This document shows positions 14,740-24,738 of a stretch of DNA of 64,000 nt, in pieces. The stretch's first letter is position 1. Each line of letters begins with the position of its first letter. Both the position numbers and the translations under genes were made by a program. This DNA comes from Pseudoduganella rivuli (GTDB taxonomy: Bacteria > Pseudomonadota > Gammaproteobacteria > Burkholderiales > Burkholderiaceae_D), in NCBI RefSeq assembly GCF_009674485.1, contig NZ_WKJJ01000028.1, positions 28,074 through 92,073 on the forward strand, read 5' to 3'. The notes under the pieces are model-generated. The model searched no databases, had not been told where the DNA came from, and worked only from the letters and a program-made list of their open reading frames with translations.

Positions 14740-17196
14740 TCAGATCGGCGCGCCCGGCGGGATGGGCGGCAGCGGACGCAACGTCACGCTGCGCGGGTCT
14801 TGCAGGTACGCCTTGACCAGCGTGGCCGCCTCCTTGCGGCTGGCGGCCGTCACGCCCTTGCCGGGATTACGGCCCAGCCAGGATGCCAGGTCGGCCAGCG
14901 CCGTCCGCACTTCCGCCGCCACGCCCGCGTGCAATTTGCCGCCATTGAGCGTCTGCAAGACCGTATCGAGCACCACCCAGTTGGCCGCCAGTTGCACGGT
15001 TTCACCGCCCGCCAGTGTCGCCGGAATCGCGTCGCGGCGCCACGTACGCTGCAACAACAAGTCCAGCACTTCGGCCACGCCCGGCTGCTTCGCGTCGCGC
15101 GCGTGTTGCCATGCGAGGCGGTTCAGCCGTCCCGCATCGAGCAGGAATGACGCCGACTGCGCCGCACCCGCCTCCGCCGCCGACAAGGCATCGAACACGC
15201 CGCCCATGCGCGTCTCGAAATATTCGCGGTTGCGCTCATAGCCCTGCGACGGCGGCGTCAGCACATCCAGCACGTGGGCCGGCAGCGCCAGGTATTCCGC
15301 CTGCAACGTGGACGCCAGCTTATTCAATGCTTCGCGCTGCGTGGCGGCAGATACCGGCCGCACACCGCCGCGCGCGGCGCCGGCACGGATATCGCCCACT
15401 GCGGCATATTCGAATTCGCCGCCGGCCACCAGCCGCGCCAGCCCTTCCGCCTGGTAGCGTTGCAGCAGGTAGACCGGCACCAGCCGCGCTTCGATTTCAC
15501 CGGCTTGCCGCCCGTCCGGCAACACATTGAAACTGAACTGATCCAGCGCACGCTTGCGCACGGCCGACAGGCTGTCCCAGGTTTTCAGGATGTCCGGGCC
15601 GAAATCCCATAGCAAGCCATGCGGATGGGCGGCGCCGGGCGAGCGCGCATCCGTGTCGCCCACGTAAGTCAGCCCCGCCGCCTGCGCTTCGCGCCGCAAT
15701 TGCGCCAGCGCGGCCTGCTCGTCGCCCGCGAACTGGCCGTACACGTGCTTGACGATGTAGTCGTCCCACGGCCCCACACCCACGCCATAGGCATCGGCCA
15801 GGTCGACTTCGCCCTGCGCATTCAGTTTCAATACCGGATGCGGATAATCCATGACCGAACCATTGCCTTGGCGGCTGGCGGCAAAGTTGTGGGCAAAGCC
15901 CAGCGTATGCCCCACTTCGTGCGCCGACAACTGGCGCAGGCGCGCCAGCGCCATCTGCTCCGCCAGCTTTTCCCTGCCGCCGGATTTTCCATAAGGCGCC
16001 AGCAGGCTTTCAGCAATCAGGATGTCCTGCCGCACACGCTGCGAACCCAATGTCACGGCGCCACGGATGATCTCGCCCGTCAGCGGGTTGGCCAGCGCAT
16101 TGCCATAGGACCAGCCCCGCGTGGCGCGGTGTGTCCACGTGATGATGTTGTAGCGCACATCCATCGGGTCCGCTCCTTCCGGCAGCAGTTCCACGCGGTA
16201 CGCATCCTTGAAGCCAGCCTTTTCAAATGCGCTGCCCCACCAGCGCGCACCTTCCAGCAACGCCGTGCGCACCGGTTCCGGCGCGCCCCGGTCGACGTAA
16301 TACACGATCGGTTTCTTCACCGGGCTGAGCGCCGCGCCGGGATCGGTCTTTTCCAGCCGGTGCCGCACTTGCCAGCGCACGTCCAGGCTGGACGCCAGCG
16401 GCGTGGCGAAATCGACGTACCCGGTATCGAAGCCGCCCGATTGCGGATGATAGGTGCGCGGACGGTACCCGTCGTCCGGCAGCCGCACCATGCTGATGTG
16501 CTGGCGCATGGTCAGGCTGGCCGGATCGGCCGCCACCTGTTTCACCCATTCGCCCTGCCCCGGACCCTGGAACGTCAGCAGCGCTTCCAGCTCGATATTG
16601 TCGGGGAAGGCCCGGGCGTCGGCCGCCAGCACGGCGCTGCGTTTCGCATCCACCGCATAGCCGCCCTGTTTGGTCTCCGCCAGCCGCGCCGCCACGCCAT
16701 GCTGGTCGGCCAGCAGGAACGTGGAAAAGTCCACCAGGTGCCGCCCGCCATCGGTGGCGAGGATGTCGCCCGCCCACAGCACCGCGCCGGCAAACGATTC
16801 CGCCACGGCGGCCCGTTCATCGTGGTCCTTCGAACCGGCAATGAAACGGGTATTGTCCTGCACCAGGAACAGGCGGTTGCCATGCTTCTGGAACCGCACC
16901 AGCTTGACTTCGCCGGACTGGCGCCGGTCCAGGCCCACGTCGTTGGAACCCAGCGCATACGGCAAGGAACTCATCAGGAGAAACGGCTGGTCCAGCGCGG
17001 ACACCCCCAGCAGCACGCGGCCTTGCGCGGTATCGCGCCACAGGTCGATAAAGCCGGGCTGCGATGCCAGGCCCTGGGTTTGTTCCTGCAAGGTTTTAGC
17101 GGGGGCCGCCGACGTGGCGGAAAAAGCGGAATTGGCGGGGATGGCCGTCAACAGCAGCGTGGCCAGCAGATAAGAAGCGGAGCGGGTCGGGGTCAT
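14740..17196 (-). CDS. Secreted zinc-dependent metalloprotease (gluzincin/metzincin-like, DUF5117/DUF5118 class)
   Basis: 818-aa protein with a signal peptide (MTPTRSASYLLATLLLTAIPANSAFS) split here as an N-terminal hydrophobic stretch of about 26 residues. The metzincin motif HEVGHTLGFAH has zinc ligands H426, H430 and H436 and catalytic E427. An N-terminal beta-rich region precedes it and a long helical C-terminal region follows, as in the large bacterial DUF5117/5118/4953 metalloproteases. It probably degrades proteins or peptides in the periplasm or outside the cell. It lies 142 bp after the prolyl oligopeptidase gene, separated by a REP-like palindrome, so co-transcription is doubtful. 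Confidence 0.85.
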   Translation of the reverse strand: MTPTRSASYLLATLLLTAIPANSAFSATSAAPAKTLQEQTQGLASQPGFIDLWRDTAQGRVLLGVSALDQPFLLMSSLPYALGSNDVGLDRRQSGEVKLVRFQKHGNRLFLVQDNTRFIAGSKDHDERAAVAESFAGAVLWAGDILATDGGRHLVDFSTFLLADQHGVAARLAETKQGGYAVDAKRSAVLAADARAFPDNIELEALLTFQGPGQGEWVKQVAADPASLTMRQHISMVRLPDDGYRPRTYHPQSGGFDTGYVDFATPLASSLDVRWQVRHRLEKTDPGAALSPVKKPIVYYVDRGAPEPVRTALLEGARWWGSAFEKAGFKDAYRVELLPEGADPMDVRYNIITWTHRATRGWSYGNALANPLTGEIIRGAVTLGSQRVRQDILIAESLLAPYGKSGGREKLAEQMALARLRQLSAHEVGHTLGFAHNFAASRQGNGSVMDYPHPVLKLNAQGEVDLADAYGVGVGPWDDYIVKHVYGQFAGDEQAALAQLRREAQAAGLTYVGDTDARSPGAAHPHGLLWDFGPDILKTWDSLSAVRKRALDQFSFNVLPDGRQAGEIEARLVPVYLLQRYQAEGLARLVAGGEFEYAAVGDIRAGAARGGVRPVSAATQREALNKLASTLQAEYLALPAHVLDVLTPPSQGYERNREYFETRMGGVFDALSAAEAGAAQSASFLLDAGRLNRLAWQHARDAKQPGVAEVLDLLLQRTWRRDAIPATLAGGETVQLAANWVVLDTVLQTLNGGKLHAGVAAEVRTALADLASWLGRNPGKGVTAASRKEAATLVKAYLQDPRSVTLRPLPPIPPGAPI

Positions 17197-17278
17197 ATCG
17201 GGTCGAACCTGGGTCGAGCTGGGATCAATGAGTGCCCGGCGCGGGGACCTGCGCCATGCGGAGACTGCCCGCGCAGCA

Positions 17279-17310
17279 TGGATCCCCGCGCACGGCGGGG
17301 ATGACGGGGC
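17279..17310. repeat. REP-like palindromic element
   Basis: ATCCCCGC (17282-17289) and GCGGGGAT (17295-17302) form a perfect 8-bp stem around GCACG, within the wider pattern GGATCCCCGC...GCGGGGATGACG. Dispersed intergenic repeats of this type are common in many proteobacterial genomes. Only one copy was seen in this window. Confidence 0.6.
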
Positions 17311-17338
17311 GGCGCCTGGGTCCGCCCCGGGTTACAAC

Positions 17339-19513
17339 TTACTGCGCGCCGCCGGTGGTGGCGGCAGCGCCCTGCACGTTCATGTTCAGCGCTTTCGACA
17401 GGAAGCCCCAGCGGTCCGTCACTTCATCGATCTGCTTGGACGTGGGCTTGCCCGCGCCGTGGCCGGCCTTGGTATCGATGCGGATCAGGATCGGATTCGC
17501 GCTGCCCTGCGCCGCTTGCGCGGCGGCGGCGAACTTGAAGCTGTGCGCCGGCACCACGCGGTCGTCGTGGTCGGCCGTCACCACCATCGTGGCCGGATAG
17601 CACGAACCCGGCTTCAGGTTGTGCAGCGGCGAATACTTGTACAGCGCCTGGAATTCATCCGGGTTGTCGGACGAACCGTAATCCGACGTCCATGCCCAGC
17701 CGATCGTGAATTTCTGGAAGCGCAGCATGTCGAGCACGCCCACGGCGGGAATCGCCGCCGCGAACAGGTCGGGGCGCTGCGTCATGGTCGCGCCCACCAG
17801 CAGGCCGCCATTGCTGCCGCCGCCGATCGACAGCTTGGCGGGCGACGACACTTTATTCGCCACCAGCCATTCCGCCGCGCCGATGAAGTCATCGAACACG
17901 TTCTGTTTTTGCAGCTTGGTGCCGGCCTTGTGCCATGCTTCGCCATATTCGCCGCCGCCGCGCAGGTTGGCCATCGCGTACACGCCGCCCATTTCCACCC
18001 ACGCCAGGTTCGCCACCGAGAACGATGGCGTCAGCGGGATGTTGAAGCCGCCATAGCCGTACAGGTAAGTCGGATTCGAGCCATCGAGTTTGATACCCTT
18101 CTTCGAGACGATGAACATCGGCACCCTGGTGCCATCCTTGCTGGTGTAGAACACCTGGCGCGTTTCGAATTGCGACGGGTCGAAATCCACCTTAGGCTGG
18201 CGGTACACGGTGCTCTTGCCCGACTTCATGTCGTAGCGGTAAATCGTGGTCGGGTTGGTGAAACTGGTGTACGAATAGAAGGTTTCCTTGTCGCCGCGCT
18301 TGCCGTTGAAGCCACCGGCCGAACCGATGCCAGGCAATTCCACGTCGCGCACGAACTTGCCCTTCAAGTCGAACACCTTGACGGCGCTGTGCGCATCGCT
18401 CAGGTAATCGACCACCAGCTGGTTGTTGATGATGTTGGCCGACACCAGCGTTTGCTGCGCTTCCGGCACGATTTCTTTCCACTGCGACGGCTCCGGATGG
18501 CGCACGTCGACCGCGATGATGCGCGAACGCGGTGCATTCTTGTCGGTGCGGAAGTAGAACACGGGACCATCGTTGTCAATGAAGTCGTAGGCCGCATCGA
18601 ACGCTTCCATCAGGCCCGTGACTTTGCCATCTTTCTGTTTCAAGTCCTTGTAGAAGATGCGCGCCTTGCGCTCCGTGCCTTGCGACGACGAGATGATCAG
18701 GTAGCGGCCATCGTCCGTGACTTCGCCGGCAAAGCCCCATTCCTTCTGGTCGGGACGGTCATACACCAGCGTATCCGCGCTTTGCGGCGTGCCCAGTTTA
18801 TGGAAGTACAGCTTCTGGAAATAGTTGACGCCGGCCAGCTTGGTCTTTTCGTCCGGTTCGTCGTAGCGGCTGTAGTAGAAGCCGGAACCGTCGTGGGCCC
18901 AGGCCGTGCTGGAGAACTTCACCCACTTGATGTGGTCTTCCGTATCCTTGCCGCTGTCGATGTGGCGCACGCGGATTTCATTCCAGTCCGAACCGGAAGC
19001 GGCCGTGCTGTACGCCAGGTATTTGCCGTTCGGGCTGACTGCGGTGCCGGCCAGCGCCACCGTGCCATCGGCCGCCAGCGTGTTCGGGTCCAGCAGCACG
19101 CGCGGCGTATCGGACAGCGATTTCATCGTGTACAGCACGGACTGGTTTTGCAGGCCGTCGTTACGGCTGTAGAAGTAGCGGCCGCCTTCCTTGTACGTCA
19201 CGCTGTAGCGCTCGTAATTCCACAGCTTGGTCAGGCGCTGCTTGATCGCGTCGCGGTTCGGGATTTGCGCCAGGTACGCCTGCGTCACCTTGTTTTGCGC
19301 GTCCACCCACTCCTTGGTCTCCGCGCTGTTGGCGTCTTCCAGCCAGCGGTACGGGTCCGCCACGGCGGTGCCGTGATAATTGTCCTGCTGGTCGACTTTC
19401 TTCGTGACGGGGTAGCTGACGGCGGGGCCGGTGGCCGGGCAGGTTTGCGCAAAGGCGGAACCGCCGAAGGCCGCAGCCAGGGCCAGGATCAGGGAGGCGC
19501 GTTTCAATTGCAT
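17339..19513 (-). CDS. Prolyl oligopeptidase family serine peptidase (S9A)
   Basis: 724-aa peptidase with a signal peptide (MQLKRASLILALAAAFGGSAFA), so probably periplasmic. Residues about 25-440 form the beta-propeller that restricts access to small peptides; the C-terminal alpha/beta hydrolase holds GGSNGG with nucleophile S567, the aspartate in TADHDDRVVP and the histidine in KAGHGAGKPTSKQ. It cleaves short peptides after proline. The start is chosen at the signal peptide; the in-frame extension upstream is not protein-like. The neighbouring metalloprotease suggests a peptide-scavenging lifestyle. Confidence 0.93.
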   Translation of the reverse strand: MQLKRASLILALAAAFGGSAFAQTCPATGPAVSYPVTKKVDQQDNYHGTAVADPYRWLEDANSAETKEWVDAQNKVTQAYLAQIPNRDAIKQRLTKLWNYERYSVTYKEGGRYFYSRNDGLQNQSVLYTMKSLSDTPRVLLDPNTLAADGTVALAGTAVSPNGKYLAYSTAASGSDWNEIRVRHIDSGKDTEDHIKWVKFSSTAWAHDGSGFYYSRYDEPDEKTKLAGVNYFQKLYFHKLGTPQSADTLVYDRPDQKEWGFAGEVTDDGRYLIISSSQGTERKARIFYKDLKQKDGKVTGLMEAFDAAYDFIDNDGPVFYFRTDKNAPRSRIIAVDVRHPEPSQWKEIVPEAQQTLVSANIINNQLVVDYLSDAHSAVKVFDLKGKFVRDVELPGIGSAGGFNGKRGDKETFYSYTSFTNPTTIYRYDMKSGKSTVYRQPKVDFDPSQFETRQVFYTSKDGTRVPMFIVSKKGIKLDGSNPTYLYGYGGFNIPLTPSFSVANLAWVEMGGVYAMANLRGGGEYGEAWHKAGTKLQKQNVFDDFIGAAEWLVANKVSSPAKLSIGGGSNGGLLVGATMTQRPDLFAAAIPAVGVLDMLRFQKFTIGWAWTSDYGSSDNPDEFQALYKYSPLHNLKPGSCYPATMVVTADHDDRVVPAHSFKFAAAAQAAQGSANPILIRIDTKAGHGAGKPTSKQIDEVTDRWGFLSKALNMNVQGAAATTGGAQ

Positions 19514-19643
19514 AACGGGTTGGTCTCGTGGTCGTGTATTTTTGAGGGAAATGCCGGGAAAGTGACGGGATCGCCGCACTGTGTATGATGATATCCGTAA
19601 CTGTGGCAAATAAGTTACGATCTCAACGGCGGTAGAGCGAGGA

Positions 19644-22079
19644 TTATTTGGCGACCGACGCCACGGATGCGCCCGGCGCGGCCGCGGCCTCGCCCAATCC
19701 TTCCGGCGCCTGCCATTGCGTGACCCACTTTGCGAGGTCGCCACCCGGGATCGGCCGGCTCATGAAATACCCCTGCGCCTGGTCGCATCCCATCAGCACC
19801 AGCAGCCGCCATACGGCTTCGCTCTCGATGCCTTCGGCCACCACGCGCAAACCCATGTTGTGACCCAGGTCGATGGTGGAGCGGACGATCTTGGCGTCGC
19901 CCGTGTCGTGTTCCATGTTCAGCACGAACGATTTATCGATCTTCAATTCGTTGACCGGCAAGCGCTTCAGGTAAGCCAGCGACGAATAGCCGGTGCCGAA
20001 ATCGTCGATCGACAAATCCATGCCCATCAGGTGCAGCCGTTCCAGCGTTTGCTGCGCGCGCACCGGGTCGTCCATGATGGCGCTTTCCGTGATTTCCAGG
20101 CAAAACGCCGATGGCGCCAATTGGTGGCGGGCCAGCAGGTCGGCGAACTTGGCCGGCAAGTCCTGGTCCATCAAGTCGCGGGTGGACAGGTTCACCGATA
20201 TTTTCAGGTCGATACCCTGGCTGGCCAGTTGCTGCGACAGCATGGCCGACTGTTCCATCATCCACCGCGTCAGCACGCGGATAAAGCCGGTCTGCTCGGC
20301 GAATGGAATGAACTGGTCAGGGAACACGTTGCCCCGCTCCGGGTGCACCCAGCGCACCAGCGCTTCGGCGCCCACCGCCTTGCCGGTGGCCAGCGATATC
20401 TTGGGCTGCACGAACAGCCGGAATTCATTACGTTCGATGGCGTTGCGCAATTCCGTCAACAGCGACAGGCTTTGCGCGCTGGACTGGTCGAACGCGGCGT
20501 CGTACACCACGGCGCCTTCGGTGCGCTGCTTGGCCGTGTACATCGCGACCTCGGCCAGGCTCATCAGCAGTTCCGGGTCGTCGCCGTGCAGCGGATAGCC
20601 GGCGATGCCCATGCCGGCGCCGATATCGACCATCTGGTCGTCCAGCGACAGCGGCGTTTCCAGCGATTCCAGCAACGCGCGCGCCACCATTTGCGCCAGG
20701 TCCAGGCTGCAATCCGGCAGCAACACGGCAAACTCGTCGCCGCCCAGCCGCGCCACCTGCGCCGACGTGTTGCGGCGGTTCGCCAGCGTCAGTTGCAGGC
20801 GCCCGGCCACCTGGCGCAGCAACGCATCGCCGAAGCTGTGGCCCATGACGTCGTTGACGTGCTTGAAGCGGTCCAGGTCCATCATCAGCACGAATACCGA
20901 CGATTCGTGCTTGCGCGCCTCGGCGATCGAATCCTGCAGGTGCAGCACGAATTGCGCGCGGTTCGGCAAATTGGTCAGCGTATCCCAGTAAGCGAGGCGG
21001 CGGATTTCCTGTTCGCGCCGCGCGATCCCGTCGCGCATGCTGTCGAACGCATGGGCCAGCGTACCGATTTCATCTTCGCGCACGAATTCGATCTGGCCCT
21101 TGTAATCGCCCTTTTCCAGCCGCCTGGCCACCGTCACCAGTTCCCGGATCGGCTGCGCAATGCGCTTGGCCGTCACCACGCTGACAGCGGCCGAAACAAT
21201 GATCCCCGCCACCGTCAGCCCAAGCAGCCAGCGTTCCAGCCGCGCATATTCGGAAATCGCTTCATCGAACGAACGCGCCAGCACGACGGACACACCCTGC
21301 CCCGCGTCCTCACCCAGCTCCAGGCGACGGGCGCTGTAGCGGTCATGTTCCAGCTGCGCTTCGAAGGCGCCGTCCGCGGCCGGCCTGGCGGCCTCCATAT
21401 GCTGCACCAGCGCCGTCGCCAGCGGGAGCGGCAACGTGGATGCCACCGGCAACCATGCGCCCTTGCCGTCATGCGTGACGATCGACGTCTGCAAGGCGCT
21501 GATATTGCGCATTTCCGCCACCACCTGGTTATCGATGGGGAACGTCATGACAATCCAGCCGATCACGATGGGCGCCTTGACCGGCATGACCACCACCTGG
21601 TACGGATAGCGGTTGACGATGCCGATGCCGTTGGCGCCATCCGACGCTTCGGCCTGGTCCAGCATGCCCAGCACGAGTTTCTTCAGGCCTGCCGCATGCA
21701 CATCGCTGGTGGTGGCGCTGATCTCGCGCTCGGCGCTGACCAGCATCGATGCGGATGCCTTGATGCGCCGGCCGTGGTTGGCCAGCGCCGATTCAATGGT
21801 GGCGCGGTCCGATTCATCGTTATTGCCGATGGCGGCGACAAAAGCCGTGTCGCGTGCCAGCAGCCGGGCGCCGAACCGCAGGTTCTGGGCATTCTGCTCC
21901 ATCAAACGGCGGAACACCTTACCGCCGTTGGTGAGTTCCTGCGCGATCGACGCGCGCGCATTCGATTCGATGCCGCCCTGGATTACCAGCAGTCCCACCA
22001 CCTGCACCACCACGATCAGCAGCATGAACAGCGTCAGGATGCGGCTTTCCAGACTGCGGAAGTGCAGGCGTGCGCGCAT
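19644..22079 (-). CDS. Membrane-bound GGDEF-EAL protein with periplasmic sensor and HAMP
   Basis: 811-aa c-di-GMP enzyme. A transmembrane helix at about 11-35, a periplasmic sensor of about 240 residues, a second helix near 285-305, HAMP, then GGDEF (LGGDEFAVLL, intact) and EAL (GAEALVRWVHPERG, intact) domains. Both catalytic signatures are complete, so it could make or destroy c-di-GMP depending on the periplasmic signal. It starts 8 bp after the stop of a cupredoxin-like gene and is surely co-transcribed with it, which suggests a copper or redox input. A conserved segment DDFGTGYSSLAYLKRLP confirms an active-type EAL fold. Confidence 0.93.
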   Translation of the reverse strand: MRARLHFRSLESRILTLFMLLIVVVQVVGLLVIQGGIESNARASIAQELTNGGKVFRRLMEQNAQNLRFGARLLARDTAFVAAIGNNDESDRATIESALANHGRRIKASASMLVSAEREISATTSDVHAAGLKKLVLGMLDQAEASDGANGIGIVNRYPYQVVVMPVKAPIVIGWIVMTFPIDNQVVAEMRNISALQTSIVTHDGKGAWLPVASTLPLPLATALVQHMEAARPAADGAFEAQLEHDRYSARRLELGEDAGQGVSVVLARSFDEAISEYARLERWLLGLTVAGIIVSAAVSVVTAKRIAQPIRELVTVARRLEKGDYKGQIEFVREDEIGTLAHAFDSMRDGIARREQEIRRLAYWDTLTNLPNRAQFVLHLQDSIAEARKHESSVFVLMMDLDRFKHVNDVMGHSFGDALLRQVAGRLQLTLANRRNTSAQVARLGGDEFAVLLPDCSLDLAQMVARALLESLETPLSLDDQMVDIGAGMGIAGYPLHGDDPELLMSLAEVAMYTAKQRTEGAVVYDAAFDQSSAQSLSLLTELRNAIERNEFRLFVQPKISLATGKAVGAEALVRWVHPERGNVFPDQFIPFAEQTGFIRVLTRWMMEQSAMLSQQLASQGIDLKISVNLSTRDLMDQDLPAKFADLLARHQLAPSAFCLEITESAIMDDPVRAQQTLERLHLMGMDLSIDDFGTGYSSLAYLKRLPVNELKIDKSFVLNMEHDTGDAKIVRSTIDLGHNMGLRVVAEGIESEAVWRLLVLMGCDQAQGYFMSRPIPGGDLAKWVTQWQAPEGLGEAAAAPGASVASVAK

Positions 22080-22087
22080 GGCGGTTC

Positions 22088-22723
22088 CTACAGCGCCGGT
22101 TCCGCCGACGGCGGTTTCATGGACAGTTTAAAGGTGGCGCTGGACAGCGCATCGCCCGCCTTGACCGCAAGCGGCTGTTCCTGCGGCTGGCCGCCGGCCA
22201 TGTTGTAGTGCCATGCTTTCAATACGTATCTGCCGCCCGCCGGCACGTCGATGCGCACCACGCCGGCGCCATCGGTCTTGCCATAGTATGGCGTCTCGAC
22301 CACGCGCACGTAGGCGACCATTTTGTCGTGGATGTTACAGCCCAGGACCACGACCCCGGGTTTTTCAAAATACTGGGGCGACGCGCTGGTGCCCGAGTAC
22401 AGTTTCTGGTCGAACTTGTGCGCGGGCGAAAACGAATAGATATGGTGGCGCACCCGGTCATTATTGGGAAACTCGATCTTGCTGCCGACCTGCACCACGG
22501 TGACCAGCGGCAGGAACTTCAAGCCCTTTTGCTCGATTTCCGCGCCTTTCAGCGGTTTCGGCAGCGCGGCGCCCGCCTCCGCTTCGACATACACCACGGT
22601 ATCCTGCAGCGGGTTGCCGGCCTGGTCCGACACTTGCACCGCCACCCCGGATGCCTGGCTAGCGGCGGCCCATGCTGCCAGTAGCGTGAAGACGGCGGGG
22701 TGTCGGAATCGGAACATGGACAT
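22088..22723 (-). CDS. Periplasmic cupredoxin-like (methylamine utilisation-type) protein
   Basis: 211-aa exported protein with a signal peptide ending near ASQASG. A carboxypeptidase-regulatory-like beta fold is merged with a cupredoxin domain. The type I copper ligand pattern is readable: H93/H94 in VRHHIYSF, then C129, H132 and M135 in GCNIHDKM. It lies directly before a transmembrane GGDEF-EAL gene (8-bp gap). Related proteins occur beside sensor diguanylate cyclases in other betaproteobacteria. A role as a periplasmic copper or redox partner of that sensor is inference. The start could also be M3 (22717). Confidence 0.78.
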   Translation of the reverse strand: MSMFRFRHPAVFTLLAAWAAASQASGVAVQVSDQAGNPLQDTVVYVEAEAGAALPKPLKGAEIEQKGLKFLPLVTVVQVGSKIEFPNNDRVRHHIYSFSPAHKFDQKLYSGTSASPQYFEKPGVVVLGCNIHDKMVAYVRVVETPYYGKTDGAGVVRIDVPAGGRYVLKAWHYNMAGGQPQEQPLAVKAGDALSSATFKLSMKPPSAEPAL

Positions 22724-22873
22724 GCGTGACCAGGACAAGAATGGGGACGTTCTATTGTAGCCGCAGAGCACCAGTTTTGCCCCGCATTTGCCCTTGTTTG
22801 TTTCCCAGATTCATCATCCTGTCACATTCGCACCCTAATATGGAAAGCCTGTCAATTCAATAGTTGCAATATA

Positions 22874-24691
22874 GTGAACAATGTGGCCTACCTGCGCCGC
22901 CCGGCACCGCCGGCCCTTCCTCCTGAAGCCGATCCCATGCTGCGCGCCCAGTTACTCGATATCATCGAACGCCGCCAGCTGACGGCGCTGTTCCAACCGA
23001 TTGCCCATTTACAGGGCGGCGCCATCATGGCCTACGAAGGCTTGATCCGGGGCCCGTCCGACAGCCCGCTGCACTCGCCGCTGAACCTGTTCAAGGCAGC
23101 CCGCGCCTGCAACCTGGCGCTGGAAGTCGAACACCTGTGCCGCCGCGTGGTGCTGGAACGGTTCGCGGAACTGAACCTGCCGGGCAAATTGTTCCTCAAT
23201 GTCAGCCCGGAATGCCTGTTACTGCAGCGCGACGATGCACGCGGCGAAACGCTGCAATACATCGAAAGCATCGGCATCAATCCCGAGCGCGTCATCATCG
23301 AGCTCACGGAAAACCAGCCCACCTATAACTATGATCTGATGCGGGAAGCGGTGCTGCACTACCGCAACCTCGGTTTCCAGATCGCGATCGACGACCTGGG
23401 TGAAGGCTTTTCCAGCCTGCGGCTGTGGTCCGAACTGCGTCCCGAGTACGTGAAAATCGACATGCACTTCATCCAGGGCATCAACCAGGATCCCGTGAAG
23501 CTGCAGTTCGTCCGCTCGATCCAGGAAATCGCCGACAAGTCGGACACGCTGGTGATTGCCGAAGGCATTGAAGCGCAGGCGGAATTGCTGGTGCTGCGCG
23601 ACCTGGGCGTCGTCTATGGCCAGGGCTACCACCTGGGACGGCCGCACGCAACGCCGGCGCGGGCGTTGCCGGCCGAAGTGGCGAAAGCATTGTCGCGCAA
23701 TGGCGTGGCGGTCTATCCGCAGCGGAGTACGGAGCACCACAACGTGACGATTGAAAAGCTGCTGACGGAAGTGGCGGCCATCCCCTCCAGCATGAACAAC
23801 AACGAGGTGTACGACCTGTTCATGCAAGACCCGAAGCTGATGATCATTCCCGTGGTGGATGACGGTGTGCCGCTCGGCCTGATCACGCGCTTTGCCATGA
23901 TCGACCACTTTGCCCGCCCGTACCAGCGCGAATTGTATGGCCGTAAGTCATGCCGCCAGTTCATGGACGGCAAACCGCTGATCGCCGACAAGGACACGAG
24001 TTTGCAGGAACTGTCGTGCCGCATGGCCGAATCCGATGCGCACCACCTGTTCAACGGCTTCATCATCACGGACCAGGGCCGCTATGCCGGCATGGGCACG
24101 GGCCACGACCTGATGCGCGAAATCACGCAAATGCAGATCAACGCGGCCCGCTATGCAAACCCGCTGACGCAATTGCCGGGCAATGTGCCCATCAACGAAC
24201 ACATCGACCGCCTGCTGGAAAGCGGCACGCGCTTCTGGGTCTGCTATTGCGACCTCGATCACTTCAAGCCGTTCAACGACGTCTATGGCTACCGCCGCGG
24301 CGACGACGTGATCCAGATGACGGGCCGCATCCTGTCCGCCCACTGCGACCCGGACCGCGATTTCGTCGGCCACATCGGCGGCGACGATTTCATGATCCTG
24401 TTCCAGAGCGAAGACTGGGAAAGCCGCTGCCGCGGCATCCTGGCCGATTTCGCCCACTGCGTGCTGGATTTTTACAGCCTGGAAGACCGCGAACGGGGCG
24501 GCTACATCAGCGAAGACCGGCAGGGCAAGAAAGTGTTTTATTCGCTGATGAGTTTATCGCTGGGCTCGATCCGGGTCGAGCCGCTGCAGTATTATTCGCA
24601 CCACCAGATCGCGGCGCTGGCGTCCGATGCGAAGAAGCAGGCGAAGAAAATCCACGGCAACAGCTTGTTCGTGGACCGGCGGACCGCCTGA
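22874..24691 (+). CDS. EAL-CBS-GGDEF c-di-GMP protein, GGDEF variant GGDDF
   Basis: 605-aa soluble protein with the order EAL (about 25-265), paired CBS domains (about 285-420) and GGDEF (about 430-600). The EAL signature reads YEGLIRG, and downstream EAL residues (NVSPE, ELTEN, DDLGEGFSSLRL) are present, so phosphodiesterase activity is plausible. The cyclase signature is GGDDF instead of GGDEF, changing the fourth, catalytic position from Glu to Asp; activity there is uncertain. CBS pairs usually bind adenine nucleotides. The start used is a GTG with poor ribosome site; ATG at 22937 is an alternative. It is divergent from the cupredoxin/GGDEF-EAL operon. Confidence 0.9.
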   Translation: MNNVAYLRRPAPPALPPEADPMLRAQLLDIIERRQLTALFQPIAHLQGGAIMAYEGLIRGPSDSPLHSPLNLFKAARACNLALEVEHLCRRVVLERFAELNLPGKLFLNVSPECLLLQRDDARGETLQYIESIGINPERVIIELTENQPTYNYDLMREAVLHYRNLGFQIAIDDLGEGFSSLRLWSELRPEYVKIDMHFIQGINQDPVKLQFVRSIQEIADKSDTLVIAEGIEAQAELLVLRDLGVVYGQGYHLGRPHATPARALPAEVAKALSRNGVAVYPQRSTEHHNVTIEKLLTEVAAIPSSMNNNEVYDLFMQDPKLMIIPVVDDGVPLGLITRFAMIDHFARPYQRELYGRKSCRQFMDGKPLIADKDTSLQELSCRMAESDAHHLFNGFIITDQGRYAGMGTGHDLMREITQMQINAARYANPLTQLPGNVPINEHIDRLLESGTRFWVCYCDLDHFKPFNDVYGYRRGDDVIQMTGRILSAHCDPDRDFVGHIGGDDFMILFQSEDWESRCRGILADFAHCVLDFYSLEDRERGGYISEDRQGKKVFYSLMSLSLGSIRVEPLQYYSHHQIAALASDAKKQAKKIHGNSLFVDRRTA

Positions 24692-24738
24692 ACGGCGTCC
24701 CGGCAGGGCGGCTTTTACAAAGCCGCCAGCATGCGTGA

